Source: an uncultured Methanobrevibacter sp.
GTDB taxonomy: Archaea; Methanobacteriota; Methanobacteria; Methanobacteriales; Methanobacteriaceae
Reading direction: 5' to 3'
Length of the DNA: 64,000 nucleotides
Assembly: GCA_900318035.1 (NCBI GenBank)
Contig: ONJC01000011.1
Span: 1-64,000 of the forward strand
Below, piece by piece: positions 55,548 through 63,228 of the stretch (positions within the stretch are counted from its first letter, which is position 1; each line of letters starts with the position of its first letter). The position numbers and the translations under genes were made by a program. Under the pieces are notes generated by a model. It saw only the letters and a list, made by a program, of their open reading frames with translations, was not told the origin of the DNA and searched no databases.

Positions 55548-56030
55548 TCAGTTTATTTTTTTGAATTCTTCTAAAAATTCTCTAAAAAGATCTACAAACA
55601 TAGAATAATCATCATTGTAAACGAATTCCTCTGCATCAAAGACATCTATTCTCAGATTTTCTATTTTGTCCTTAAGGGGATATATGTCAAATTCGGGAGT
55701 AAAGTAGTGTTCGTCTGAAGAACAGGTAACTGATGTTTTTGCTTTAATATTGGATAATTTGTCTTCTATATCATAGTCCAATGTTGCTTCGTTTCTGTAT
55801 TTAAAGTCATAGATGTCAACAATTGAACCTTCATCAACAAAACTGTCCATGAATAGGTCAAGCTCCTCTCGGGTATAATTTTGAAATGCCTTTTTGGAAA
55901 AATATTGGGAATAAATTAATGAATTTATCGAAAACATGATTTGGGATAACTGTGTGCTATAGTTTTCATCCAGATATGCATCAGATGAAACAATTAAGTT
56001 GTCTAAAACTCCTTTGGATGCAATTGTCAT
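55548..56030 (-). CDS. hypothetical acidic protein
   Basis: About 160 residues, with no family that I recognise. It is rich in Asp/Glu, Phe and Tyr, without a signal peptide or membrane segment. It converges on fbp. A TTG start at 56039 is possible; ATG 56030 is chosen. That ATG lies in a CATG shared with the ATG of the oppositely directed gene, so one of the two starts is probably wrong. Confidence 0.5.
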   Translation of the reverse strand: MTIASKGVLDNLIVSSDAYLDENYSTQLSQIMFSINSLIYSQYFSKKAFQNYTREELDLFMDSFVDEGSIVDIYDFKYRNEATLDYDIEDKLSNIKAKTSVTCSSDEHYFTPEFDIYPLKDKIENLRIDVFDAEEFVYNDDYSMFVDLFREFLEEFKKIN

Positions 56031-56292
56031 GGTTTCCAATGCATTTACAAGTAACGGTTATGCGGTATTGGGAAATACTGATGTCGGAAAAATAAATGCT
56101 TTAGTATTGGTCTGGATGGGTTTTATCATTTCAGCGACAGGTACAGCAACATTAACTGCGGCCATTCTAATGAGGCACTTTAAAGGCAAACTTAAAGATT
56201 ATGATGATAAATTTGATGAGTTGAATAACAAATTAGATGATGTTAACAGTAACCTTGAAAAGCTAGAAAAACTGATTAAGGACAATGAGTAA
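56029..56292 (+). CDS. hypothetical small membrane protein with coiled coil
   Basis: About 87 residues. One membrane segment (INALVLVWMGFIISATGTATLTAAILM) is followed by a charged helix with heptad spacing (FDELNNKLDDVNSNLEKLEKLIK), giving a short membrane-anchored coiled coil. No family recognised. The start is uncertain: ATG 56029 overlaps the start of the divergent gene, and an upstream ATG at 55999 would read through that gene. It may start later. Confidence 0.5.
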   Translation: MVSNAFTSNGYAVLGNTDVGKINALVLVWMGFIISATGTATLTAAILMRHFKGKLKDYDDKFDELNNKLDDVNSNLEKLEKLIKDNE

Positions 56293-56363
56293 CATTCTGC
56301 AGATTGAACTGAGAGATTCTTTTAAATACTCTTCATCTAATTATTTTTTGAGTTTTTGAGGAG

Positions 56364-56606
56364 TTATCTGATTTTATGGGCGGTTATGATTGTAAAGCTG
56401 CTTGAATTGATTGTTATTGTGCAATCGTCAACATCAACATAATAATTCTTTCCTTCTTTTCTAACAATTGAATTGTCCTGTTTAAGCTTGGAAATACAAT
56501 AGTTAACAGGTTCTTCACTGATTTCCAGATTTTTCTGTATTCTTCCAACACCCATTTCAGTAGTGTGAATTTTTTCAACATTTTCCAAAAGTACTTTCCT
56601 GTGCAT
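56364..56606 (-). CDS. DUF3781 family protein
   Basis: An 80-residue protein matching the DUF3781 pattern as I know it: LLENVEKIHTTEMGVGRIQKNL, a central CISKL helix, then IVRKEGKNYYVDVDDCTITINSSSFTIITAHK. Function unknown; the family is scattered in bacteria and archaea and often sits alone. GAGGT precedes the start. Transfer from bacteria is possible. Confidence 0.8.
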   Translation of the reverse strand: MHRKVLLENVEKIHTTEMGVGRIQKNLEISEEPVNYCISKLKQDNSIVRKEGKNYYVDVDDCTITINSSSFTIITAHKIR

Positions 56607-56679
56607 TTCAATACCTCATTTTCGCATCTTGGTCGATGATGTAATTAGTTATTTATATGTTACATTACTATTTAGTATT

Positions 56680-57789
56680 ATGTCATTTTTAAAATTTATA
56701 CTTAAAAATCCATTCAGGAGAAAGAACAGTGCAATTTTGGCAATTGTAGGTATTGCAATTGGTATAGTGGTGATTGTTGCTCTTGGTGGAATCACAGATG
56801 GTTTGGTCAATACTTTCGAAGATACAATTCATGCGGGAGGTGCCGATTTTTCAATTTCCGGTAAGGAAACCGGAGATTCGGCATACGGCACCAACACCAT
56901 CGATGCAAATTGGACGGATAAGATTGCTAATGTTTCAGGTGTGGACGAGGCATACTCGATATATGTTGTTCTGACATCGGTGGGTGATGACTATATGAAC
57001 ACATTAATCGGTATTGATCCTAACGGCACTGCTTTGGCGGACATTTCCATGACAGATGGGAGAATCATGAAAGACAATGCATCTGAAGCCATTTTAGGCA
57101 AAATATATGCAGATGATAATGACTATAAAGTCGGTGACAATATAAAAATCGATGGAGAGGACTTTGAGATTGTGGGAATCTATGAAACCGGAGACCAGAA
57201 TATGGCTGGAGGAGTATTTACATCAATTTCAAAGGTCGGAGATTTGATGGATGATGAGGATTCAATCTCAAACATCTATGTTAAAGTCAAAAAGGGTGAA
57301 GATCCCCAAACTGTAGCAGACAGGATTGATAAGATGTACGGCGATAACATCACAACAGTCACATCAGTAATGGAGATGACCCAGATGGCGGACATGCTGA
57401 ACATGCTGCAGGCATCAACCTGGGCAATATCACTTCTGGCCATTGTTGTCGGAGGTCTTGGCATCATTAACACAATGTTAATGTCAGTGTTTGAGAGAAC
57501 CCGTGAAATCGGAGTTCTGAAGGCTGTCGGATGGTCTGATGGAAAAATCCTTACAATGATTGTTGGCGAATCACTTGTAATTACAATAGTCTCAGCAATT
57601 ATCGGATCAGTGATAGGATTTTTGGCGTGCACTCTGATTGGTCCTCAAGTGGGAATCAGTCCGCTGTTTACTCCTAAGATATTCATACAGGCATTCGGAA
57701 TAGCTATTGTTGTCGGAATAATTGGTGGAATTTATCCTGCGCTCAAAGCGATTAAATTGCCTCCAACAGAAGCATTGAGGTACGAATAG
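56680..57789 (+). CDS. ABC transporter permease (MacB/FtsX type)
   Basis: A permease of about 369 residues with four membrane segments: one after the N-terminal basic FILKNPFRRKNSAIL, then a large extracytoplasmic domain (about 45-245), then three near the C-terminus. The GGLGIINTMLMSVFERTREIGVLKAVGW segment is the FtsX hallmark. With the ATPase gene 8 nt downstream it forms a MacB/LolCDE-like exporter or mechanotransmitter. ATG 56680 (MSFLKFIL) is preferred over an upstream start at 56629. Confidence 0.9.
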   Translation: MSFLKFILKNPFRRKNSAILAIVGIAIGIVVIVALGGITDGLVNTFEDTIHAGGADFSISGKETGDSAYGTNTIDANWTDKIANVSGVDEAYSIYVVLTSVGDDYMNTLIGIDPNGTALADISMTDGRIMKDNASEAILGKIYADDNDYKVGDNIKIDGEDFEIVGIYETGDQNMAGGVFTSISKVGDLMDDEDSISNIYVKVKKGEDPQTVADRIDKMYGDNITTVTSVMEMTQMADMLNMLQASTWAISLLAIVVGGLGIINTMLMSVFERTREIGVLKAVGWSDGKILTMIVGESLVITIVSAIIGSVIGFLACTLIGPQVGISPLFTPKIFIQAFGIAIVVGIIGGIYPALKAIKLPPTEALRYE

Positions 57790-57797
57790 GTGAGATT

Positions 57798-58496
57798 ATG
57801 AATGCAGTAGAAATAAATGATTTGTATAAAAGCTATGAAGACGGAAAAATCAAGGCATTAAATGGAATAAATCTCACAATAGCTGACGGAGAGTTCGTAT
57901 CAATCATCGGTCCGTCAGGGTCAGGAAAGTCCACTTTGCTGAATATGCTTGGTGCTTTGGATGTTCCTGATTCAGGATCTATCAATGTTGCAGGCCATGA
58001 CTTGAATTCATCAAGGAAATTAAACGAGTTCAGAGCCGAAAGCATAGGATTCATTTTCCAGTTGCATAATTTAATTCCTAACATCTCTGTTGTGGAGAAC
58101 GTTGAAATACCTATGTTTACACAAAAGTTGTCCTCAAAGGAGATGAGGGCTCGCGCACTGAAACTTCTTGATGACGTGGGTCTTGAAGACAAGGCTGACA
58201 TAAAACCGAATAAGTTATCTGGCGGTGAACGCCAAAGGGTAGCTATTGCCCGTGCACTTGCAAACAATCCTTCAATAATATTGGCTGATGAACCCACAGG
58301 ATCACTAGATTCAAAGACAAGTAGCAAAATTCTTAAGCAACTAATTGATTTACACGAAGATAAGAATGTAACACTAATTATTGTAACTCATGATATGGAT
58401 GTAGCCAAACTTGCAGACAGAGTTATTGAAGTTTTGGATGGTGAAATAATTTCGGCAGGTGATGACTCACTTATTAACAGTAAAATTGATGTTTGA
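57798..58496 (+). CDS. ABC transporter ATP-binding protein (MacB/LolD type)
   Basis: A 232-residue ATPase with Walker A (GPSGSGKST), Q-loop (FIFQLHNLIP), signature LSGGERQRVAIARAL, Walker B (IILADEPTGSLD) and the switch histidine (IIVTHD). It partners the permease encoded just upstream. The LolD/MacB subgroup is recognised by VAGHDLNSS-type and TGSLDSKTS motifs. Substrate unknown; peptides, lipoproteins or antimicrobials are typical. Confidence 0.93.
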   Translation: MNAVEINDLYKSYEDGKIKALNGINLTIADGEFVSIIGPSGSGKSTLLNMLGALDVPDSGSINVAGHDLNSSRKLNEFRAESIGFIFQLHNLIPNISVVENVEIPMFTQKLSSKEMRARALKLLDDVGLEDKADIKPNKLSGGERQRVAIARALANNPSIILADEPTGSLDSKTSSKILKQLIDLHEDKNVTLIIVTHDMDVAKLADRVIEVLDGEIISAGDDSLINSKIDV

Positions 58497-58522
58497 ACAT
58501 TAATTTTTACTTTTCTTTTTTT
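58482..58522 (+). terminator. ABC operon stop-spanning hairpin
   Basis: AAAATTGATGT pairs with ACATTAATTTT (11 bp including one G-U) around a TTGA loop that holds the TGA stop, followed by T-rich sequence. Confidence 0.55.
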
Positions 58523-58723
58523 ATGTTATTTTCTTAGAAATTGTTCTTGCAGAATAATATTTTTTTAATTTCATAATATTTCTCTAACGATGAAATTGTT
58601 TTAACTTTGTAATATTGAGTTTAATCAATAAAATTGCTTTTATTTCAAACAAAAACCTTATTAATTCTTTAATTTTAAATAATATTTAATGATATTTTTT
58701 TAAATGAAAAATAAGGTTAAACT

Positions 58724-59746
58724 ATGAAAGAAAAAACTAAAATTCAAAAGACTTTGTTGTATGTGGGTGATGAAGGTGAAGTATCACTGGATGTGATTGT
58801 TGATCCGGAAAGGGAAACATTTTGGGCAACTCAGAAAACAATGGCAGATTTGTTTGGTGTTGACCGTTCTGTAATCACTAAACATTTAAAAAATATATAT
58901 GTTGTTGGGGAATTGATTAAAAGTTCAACTTGTGCAAAAATTGCACATGTTCAAAATGAAGGGAATCGTAATGTAAAAAGAAAAACAACTTTCTATAATC
59001 TAGATGTCATTATATCCGTTGGTTATAGAGTTAACTCTAAAAATGCAACACGCTTCAGAATTTGGGCTACTCAGCAATTAAAAGAATTAATAATTAAAGG
59101 ATTCGTTTTGGATGATGAATTATTGAAAAATGGCTCAAGATTCGGAATTGACTATTTTAACCAACTGCTTGAAAGGGTTAGGGATATCAGGGCATCTGAA
59201 AGAAGATTCAATCAAAAAATTACAGATATCTATGCAACAAGCTTTGATTACAACAAAGATGCTCAAGTAACTCGGGAATTTTTCGCAACAGTTCAAAACA
59301 AGTTAATATATGCTGTTAGCGGTCAAACTGCAGCTGAAATAATTGTCAATCGATGTGATAGTGAAAAACTTAACATGGGTTTAACAAATTGGAGCAATCC
59401 TAACGGAAAAATAATTTTGAGTGATGTTGTAATATCTAAAAATTACTTAACTGAAAAAGAACTAAAACGTTTGAATTCATTGGTGGATGGTTTTTTAACT
59501 CTCGCGGAGTCCAGAGCCCTAAATGAAGTCCCAATGGCAATGAAAGATTGGAAAAAAGTATTGGATGATTACATTGATTTAAATCTATTGCCAATTTTAG
59601 AGGGAAAAGGTAAAATTTCGTCTAATGATGCTCAAAAAATTGCAAAAGAAGAATATGGTAAATTCAAAGTGATTCAGGATAGGGATTATCAATCTGACTT
59701 TGATAAACTAATCATTGACATTAAAAGAATTGAGGGCATAAATTAG
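58724..59746 (+). CDS. RhuM-family protein
   Basis: A 340-residue protein of the RhuM (virulence RhuM) group. It has an N-terminal TFWATQKTMADLFGVDRSVITKHLKNI helix-turn-helix-like region, then TTFYNLDVIISVGYRVNSKNATRFRIWA, followed by a C-terminal Fic-unrelated helical part. The family is common in gut bacteria and near mobile or defence genes, with no proven mechanism. It stands alone downstream of a long AT-rich gap. Its stop overlaps the convergent DUF357 gene. Horizontal gain is plausible. Confidence 0.82.
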   Translation: MKEKTKIQKTLLYVGDEGEVSLDVIVDPERETFWATQKTMADLFGVDRSVITKHLKNIYVVGELIKSSTCAKIAHVQNEGNRNVKRKTTFYNLDVIISVGYRVNSKNATRFRIWATQQLKELIIKGFVLDDELLKNGSRFGIDYFNQLLERVRDIRASERRFNQKITDIYATSFDYNKDAQVTREFFATVQNKLIYAVSGQTAAEIIVNRCDSEKLNMGLTNWSNPNGKIILSDVVISKNYLTEKELKRLNSLVDGFLTLAESRALNEVPMAMKDWKKVLDDYIDLNLLPILEGKGKISSNDAQKIAKEEYGKFKVIQDRDYQSDFDKLIIDIKRIEGIN

Positions 59747-59985
59747 ATGATTCCATGAATCATCCTTAATGCATCCAAAAGACCATGACTGTATTCTATA
59801 CAACCGAATGCAGTCCTCATATCCTCTTTTTTTAAATAATACTTTGAATCGTTCCAGTAATCAATAGCTCTATCGTATACCTCTTTTTCCTTTCCTTCAA
59901 AGGTAATGTCTGCTACCTGATTCAAGTTCCTCTCTAATTTTGCAATGTCCTTTGCTATTTTTTCCGGGCTTTCCAATTCGGTCAT
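59743..59985 (-). CDS. DUF357 family protein
   Basis: An 80-residue helical protein (LESPEKIAKDIAKLERNLNQV, then YDRAIDYWNDSKYYLKKEDMRTAFGCIEYSHGLLDALR), matching the archaeal DUF357 family. The true start is ATG 59985, behind GGAGGCAAT, not the longer frame upstream. It overlaps the upstream phospholipid synthase gene by 4 nt (ATGA), an arrangement common in methanogens. Role unknown; possibly a partner of the membrane enzyme. Confidence 0.85.
   Translation of the reverse strand: MTELESPEKIAKDIAKLERNLNQVADITFEGKEKEVYDRAIDYWNDSKYYLKKEDMRTAFGCIEYSHGLLDALRMIHGII
59746..59764. terminator. 8-bp hairpin at convergent stops
   Basis: GATGATTC/GAATCATC with a CAT loop, starting at the RhuM stop and lying inside the last codons of DUF357. 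Likely shared 3'-end signal; no long T run. Confidence 0.4.
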
Positions 59986-60548
59986 TTTAATTGCCTCCAA
60001 ACATGTACTATTCTTTGAGCTACTGTAAAGTATGATAGGATTACTAATATGTAAATGATGTATGTAAAGTAGATATCTCCTGCGAAATATCCGATTATTG
60101 CTCCAATCATTAGTATAATCATACGAACGGCACGTTCTGCTATTCCAATATTGCATTCTGCTCCCTGAGATTCTGCTCTTGCCCTTACATAGCTAACGCA
60201 AATCGCAGAGTGGATTGCAAGAACGCCAACAAACCAGTCGCAGTATCCTCCGAATATGATTCCGATGTAGATTATTGCATCTGCAAACCGGTCCATTGTG
60301 GAGTCCAGAAACGCTCCAAACGGTGATGACCGGTCATGATATCGGGCTACTGCACCGTCAACAACATCCAAAAATCCTGATGCCAAAATAGCTATCATTC
60401 CCAATATTAACATATGATTTGCAAATCCGTAAGCCGCAATCACTGCTATAAATGGGGATATTACTGTAACGATATTCGGGTTGATATTCAAGTTTTTAGC
60501 GACGGGGTTCAATATTTTTGTTAAAAGTGGTCTTAGAGATTGAAGCAT
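59982..60548 (-). CDS. CDP-alcohol phosphatidyltransferase (archaetidylinositol phosphate synthase-like)
   Basis: A 188-residue membrane enzyme with about five membrane segments. The signature D-x2-D-G-x2-A-R-x8-G-x3-D-x3-D is complete (DVVDGAVARYHDRSSPFGAFLDSTMD). It transfers a phosphoalcohol to CDP-archaeol. Among archaeal families, this length and the DUF357 pairing fit archaetidylinositol phosphate synthase; archaetidylglycerol or serine types are alternatives. Confidence 0.85.
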   Translation of the reverse strand: MLQSLRPLLTKILNPVAKNLNINPNIVTVISPFIAVIAAYGFANHMLILGMIAILASGFLDVVDGAVARYHDRSSPFGAFLDSTMDRFADAIIYIGIIFGGYCDWFVGVLAIHSAICVSYVRARAESQGAECNIGIAERAVRMIILMIGAIIGYFAGDIYFTYIIYILVILSYFTVAQRIVHVWRQLK

Positions 60549-60593
60549 AATTATATATAAATTTTTATATAATATAATTGTTAGGTAAGAGAA

Positions 60594-61175
60594 ATGAAAA
60601 TTCTAAAAACTAGTGTTGATAAATTAGATGAAAAAATCATTAAAGAAGCGATAAATGTGTTGGCCAATGGGGGTATTGTATTATATCCGACTGATACTGT
60701 TTATGGTTTGGGCGCCAACATATTCGATTCAAAAGCGGTCAGAAAAGTTTTTGAGATAAAGCAAAGGAGTTTATTAAAGCCGCTGTCAATTCTAGTTTCG
60801 AATGTAAAAGCCATTGATTTGGTTGCAAAGATGTCCACTGCCCAAAAGGAGGCAATCAATTCCCATCTTCCGGGTCCCTATACATTTATTCTGGATAAAA
60901 GGAAAATAGTTCCTAGGGTCGTTACCAGCGGGTCCAAATATGTTGGTGTTAGGGTTCCGGATAATGAAATTGCATGCAGATTGGCAAGCATTTTTCCAAT
61001 AACAACAACCAGTGCAAACGTTTCAGATGAAGACGTTTTGTCCTGTCCAAATGAAATTTTAGACCAGTTGGGATGTGATGTTGATTTGGTTATTGATGTT
61101 GGCGAGCTTAAATCAAATCATGCATCAAAAATAGTGGATTTGTCTGGTAGAAATCCTCGAATAATAAGAAAATAA
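60594..61175 (+). CDS. L-threonylcarbamoyladenylate synthase (Sua5/YrdC)
   Basis: A 193-residue YrdC-domain enzyme making threonylcarbamoyl-AMP for t6A37 in tRNA. Family blocks: GGIVLYPTDTVYGLGANIFD, the K-R-x-x-x-K-P-L-S-I-L substrate loop (KQRSLLKPLSILV), LPGPYTFIL and VGVRVPDN, TSANVSDED. The C-terminal Sua5 domain is absent, as in the short form. It is divergent from the phospholipid gene, and its stop region overlaps a shared hairpin. Confidence 0.93.
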   Translation: MKILKTSVDKLDEKIIKEAINVLANGGIVLYPTDTVYGLGANIFDSKAVRKVFEIKQRSLLKPLSILVSNVKAIDLVAKMSTAQKEAINSHLPGPYTFILDKRKIVPRVVTSGSKYVGVRVPDNEIACRLASIFPITTTSANVSDEDVLSCPNEILDQLGCDVDLVIDVGELKSNHASKIVDLSGRNPRIIRK

Positions 61176-61195
61176 GAGATTAGAATTAATCTCTT
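61174..61195. terminator. 9-bp perfect hairpin across two convergent stop codons
   Basis: AAGAGATTA/TAATCTCTT with a GAAT loop. The left arm includes the Sua5 stop and the right arm overlaps the stop of the surface protein at 61186. One repeat serves both strands. Confidence 0.6.
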
Positions 61196-62208
61196 GAATA
61201 TTTAGCTATTAAAATAAATCCAATAATCAAAATTAGGATTCCTATAATGGTTAATCCATTTCCTGTGGTATGTTTTAACAGATTATTTTCTTTAATTTTG
61301 TTTTGATTTATAGTTGGGGTTTTATTTTCATCAGTTTTTGAAATGATTGTATTATTTTCTTGTTTTTCCTTTGTTTCATTGTTTTCTGGTGTTGTTTCAG
61401 TATCTGTTGTTGTGTTGTTTTGTGGGTTTTGTTCTGTGTTGTTTTCTGTTGTTGTGTTGTTTTGTGGGGTTGTCACGTTTTCTATTTCAGTATTATTTTC
61501 AGGAGTTGATCCTAAAAGTTCGTCTTCAATAATTTCGATTGCGCGATAGTTAATTTTGTATCCGAAAAAGTTTTGTGTCCTGCCATATTGGGAATTCAAT
61601 AATTCAAAATCAAATATTGCTTCGGTTGTATTATTTATCTTTGCAACTGCTCCATGATCGGGGATTATCCTTCCATTTGCCGCACTTTCCAATATGGCTT
61701 TAATTATTGCATTGTTGCTGTTTTTATAATCGTAATCGGTAAAGGTCCAAATGACCTGTGAAAGGTCAGTTGTAGGGTTCATTGTATAATTGTAATGGTC
61801 TACAAATAATATTTTCAGGTAATTTCCAACAGATTCGCCGTATCTTGAACTGATAATGTTTGTGGTATTCTCTACAGTGAATTTTTCTCCTCTGCTGGTT
61901 GATTGTAAGTTGTGGTTAACACAATATCCGTTGTATCCGTCATCAAAAGACACGTTTCTGTATCCGCTTTCAAGTGCTTTAACTTCTTCTCCAATTCTAT
62001 TTTCACTTGAAGTTCTTTGATTTTGCATGTTTTGGTCATCTTCAGAGGTTTCTTGTTGTCTGATTTGTCTGCTTTCATCAATTTCTTCTTCGTTTTCTCT
62101 AATTAAAATGTCATCAAGTTCATTTTGCGCTGAAACAAAATTCAAACCTGATGTTGCAATTAGTAATATGGTCAGTATTGTGAGTATTTTTCTTCTCAAA
62201 ATTTTCAC
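61186..62208 (-). CDS. membrane-anchored surface protein with probable Cys-Gln thioester domain
   Basis: A 340-residue secreted protein. A signal peptide (ILTILTILLIATSGLNFVSA) is followed by an acidic Gln/Asn-rich stretch (28-80), a globular domain (80-225), an N-N-T-T-rich glycosylation-prone stalk (about 232-300) and a C-terminal membrane anchor (about 317-336) ending in KYSRD. In the globular domain C96 (NGYCVNHN) and Q151 (DLSQVIWTFTDYD) match the [YF]C and T-Q-x-[AV]-I-W positions of thioester domains in Gram-positive adhesins. It may bind host or partner surfaces covalently. The thioester is inferred, not shown. Confidence 0.72.
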   Translation of the reverse strand: MKILRRKILTILTILLIATSGLNFVSAQNELDDILIRENEEEIDESRQIRQQETSEDDQNMQNQRTSSENRIGEEVKALESGYRNVSFDDGYNGYCVNHNLQSTSRGEKFTVENTTNIISSRYGESVGNYLKILFVDHYNYTMNPTTDLSQVIWTFTDYDYKNSNNAIIKAILESAANGRIIPDHGAVAKINNTTEAIFDFELLNSQYGRTQNFFGYKINYRAIEIIEDELLGSTPENNTEIENVTTPQNNTTTENNTEQNPQNNTTTDTETTPENNETKEKQENNTIISKTDENKTPTINQNKIKENNLLKHTTGNGLTIIGILILIIGFILIAKYSRD

Positions 62209-62465
62209 CTCGAATATTTTGTATTATTGGCGTTGTTTGAGGCAGTATATAAAGTTAAAGTAACCAAACGCTCACTATAAAAGAAAAGAAAGGTTAGATT
62301 TAATTTTTTCTCTGTATTGCAATAGACTAAACAATTATCAAAAAAATTAGGGGTATGATTGTTTTTTGATATATTAAAGGTTTCTGATAGCTATTTGGCA
62401 ATCTAATTTAAACACTGTTTAAAATTTTGTTAAATTATATATTATATAAAAATCAATATTATCTT

Positions 62466-63170
62466 ATGAAAGTATTAGCTAATTTTGAAGATAATCAGAA
62501 AATTTCTTCCAATTCCTCTTTGGATGCTCTTTTGGGAGGAGGTTTTGAAAAGGGTGTTATAACTCAGATATTTGGACCTCCCAGTTCGGGCAAAAGTAAC
62601 ATTACTTTAACTTTGGCCGTTAGTGTAGCCAAAAATGGTAAAAAAGTAATATATATTGATACCGAAGGTGGAATTTCCATTGACAGAATTAAACAGATTG
62701 CAGGTCCTGATTTTCCAAGAGTAGCTAATAATATAATAGTTTTTGAACCTACTAACTTTTTAGAGCAAAATGATACTTTAAAAGCAATTGAAGTGTGGCT
62801 TAGAAAAAACCATGATGATGTGGATTTGCTTGTTCTTGACTCTGCTGTTGCCCTTTACCGTGTGGATGACATGAAATCATCCAAACTGAATAAGGAATTG
62901 GGTAAGCAGATGGGAATTTTATCCAAGATTGCAAGGGTCTATGATATTGCTGTCGTATTGACAAATCAGATTTACAATGCCTTTGACGATGAAGGCAATA
63001 ATGACATCCGTGCGGTTGGCGGAACAATCCTGCAATATTGGAGCAAGGTTATTATCCAGCTGGAACGTGGGGACGAGATAAACAGGCGTGTTGCCACATT
63101 GAAACGCCACAGAAGCATTCCCGAAGGCAATCAGGCGGTGTTTGCCATAACTTCAAGGGGAATAATTTAG
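62466..63170 (+). CDS. radB: RadB recombinase paralogue
   Basis: A 234-residue RecA/RadA-family ATPase lacking the N-terminal helix-hairpin domain of RadA. Walker A GPPSSGKSN, Walker B LLVLDSAVALYR, and a DNA-binding L2 region (AVGGTILQYWSKVIIQLER) are visible. It assists homologous recombination in euryarchaea. ATG 62466 (MKVLANFED) is chosen instead of an upstream start at 62427, which extends into the TATA-like AT-rich promoter; the mRNA may be leaderless. Confidence 0.92.
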   Translation: MKVLANFEDNQKISSNSSLDALLGGGFEKGVITQIFGPPSSGKSNITLTLAVSVAKNGKKVIYIDTEGGISIDRIKQIAGPDFPRVANNIIVFEPTNFLEQNDTLKAIEVWLRKNHDDVDLLVLDSAVALYRVDDMKSSKLNKELGKQMGILSKIARVYDIAVVLTNQIYNAFDDEGNNDIRAVGGTILQYWSKVIIQLERGDEINRRVATLKRHRSIPEGNQAVFAITSRGII

Positions 63171-63228
63171 GATAATTTTATTAATAATTAAAAATATATA
63201 TTTATTTTGGAATTGTTTGAGTGATATT

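Noticed and set aside
59986..60156. N-terminal extension of the DUF357 gene to 60156
   Set aside because: The extension reads antisense-like low-quality sequence over the lipid synthase gene, while GGAGG precedes the ATG at 59985.
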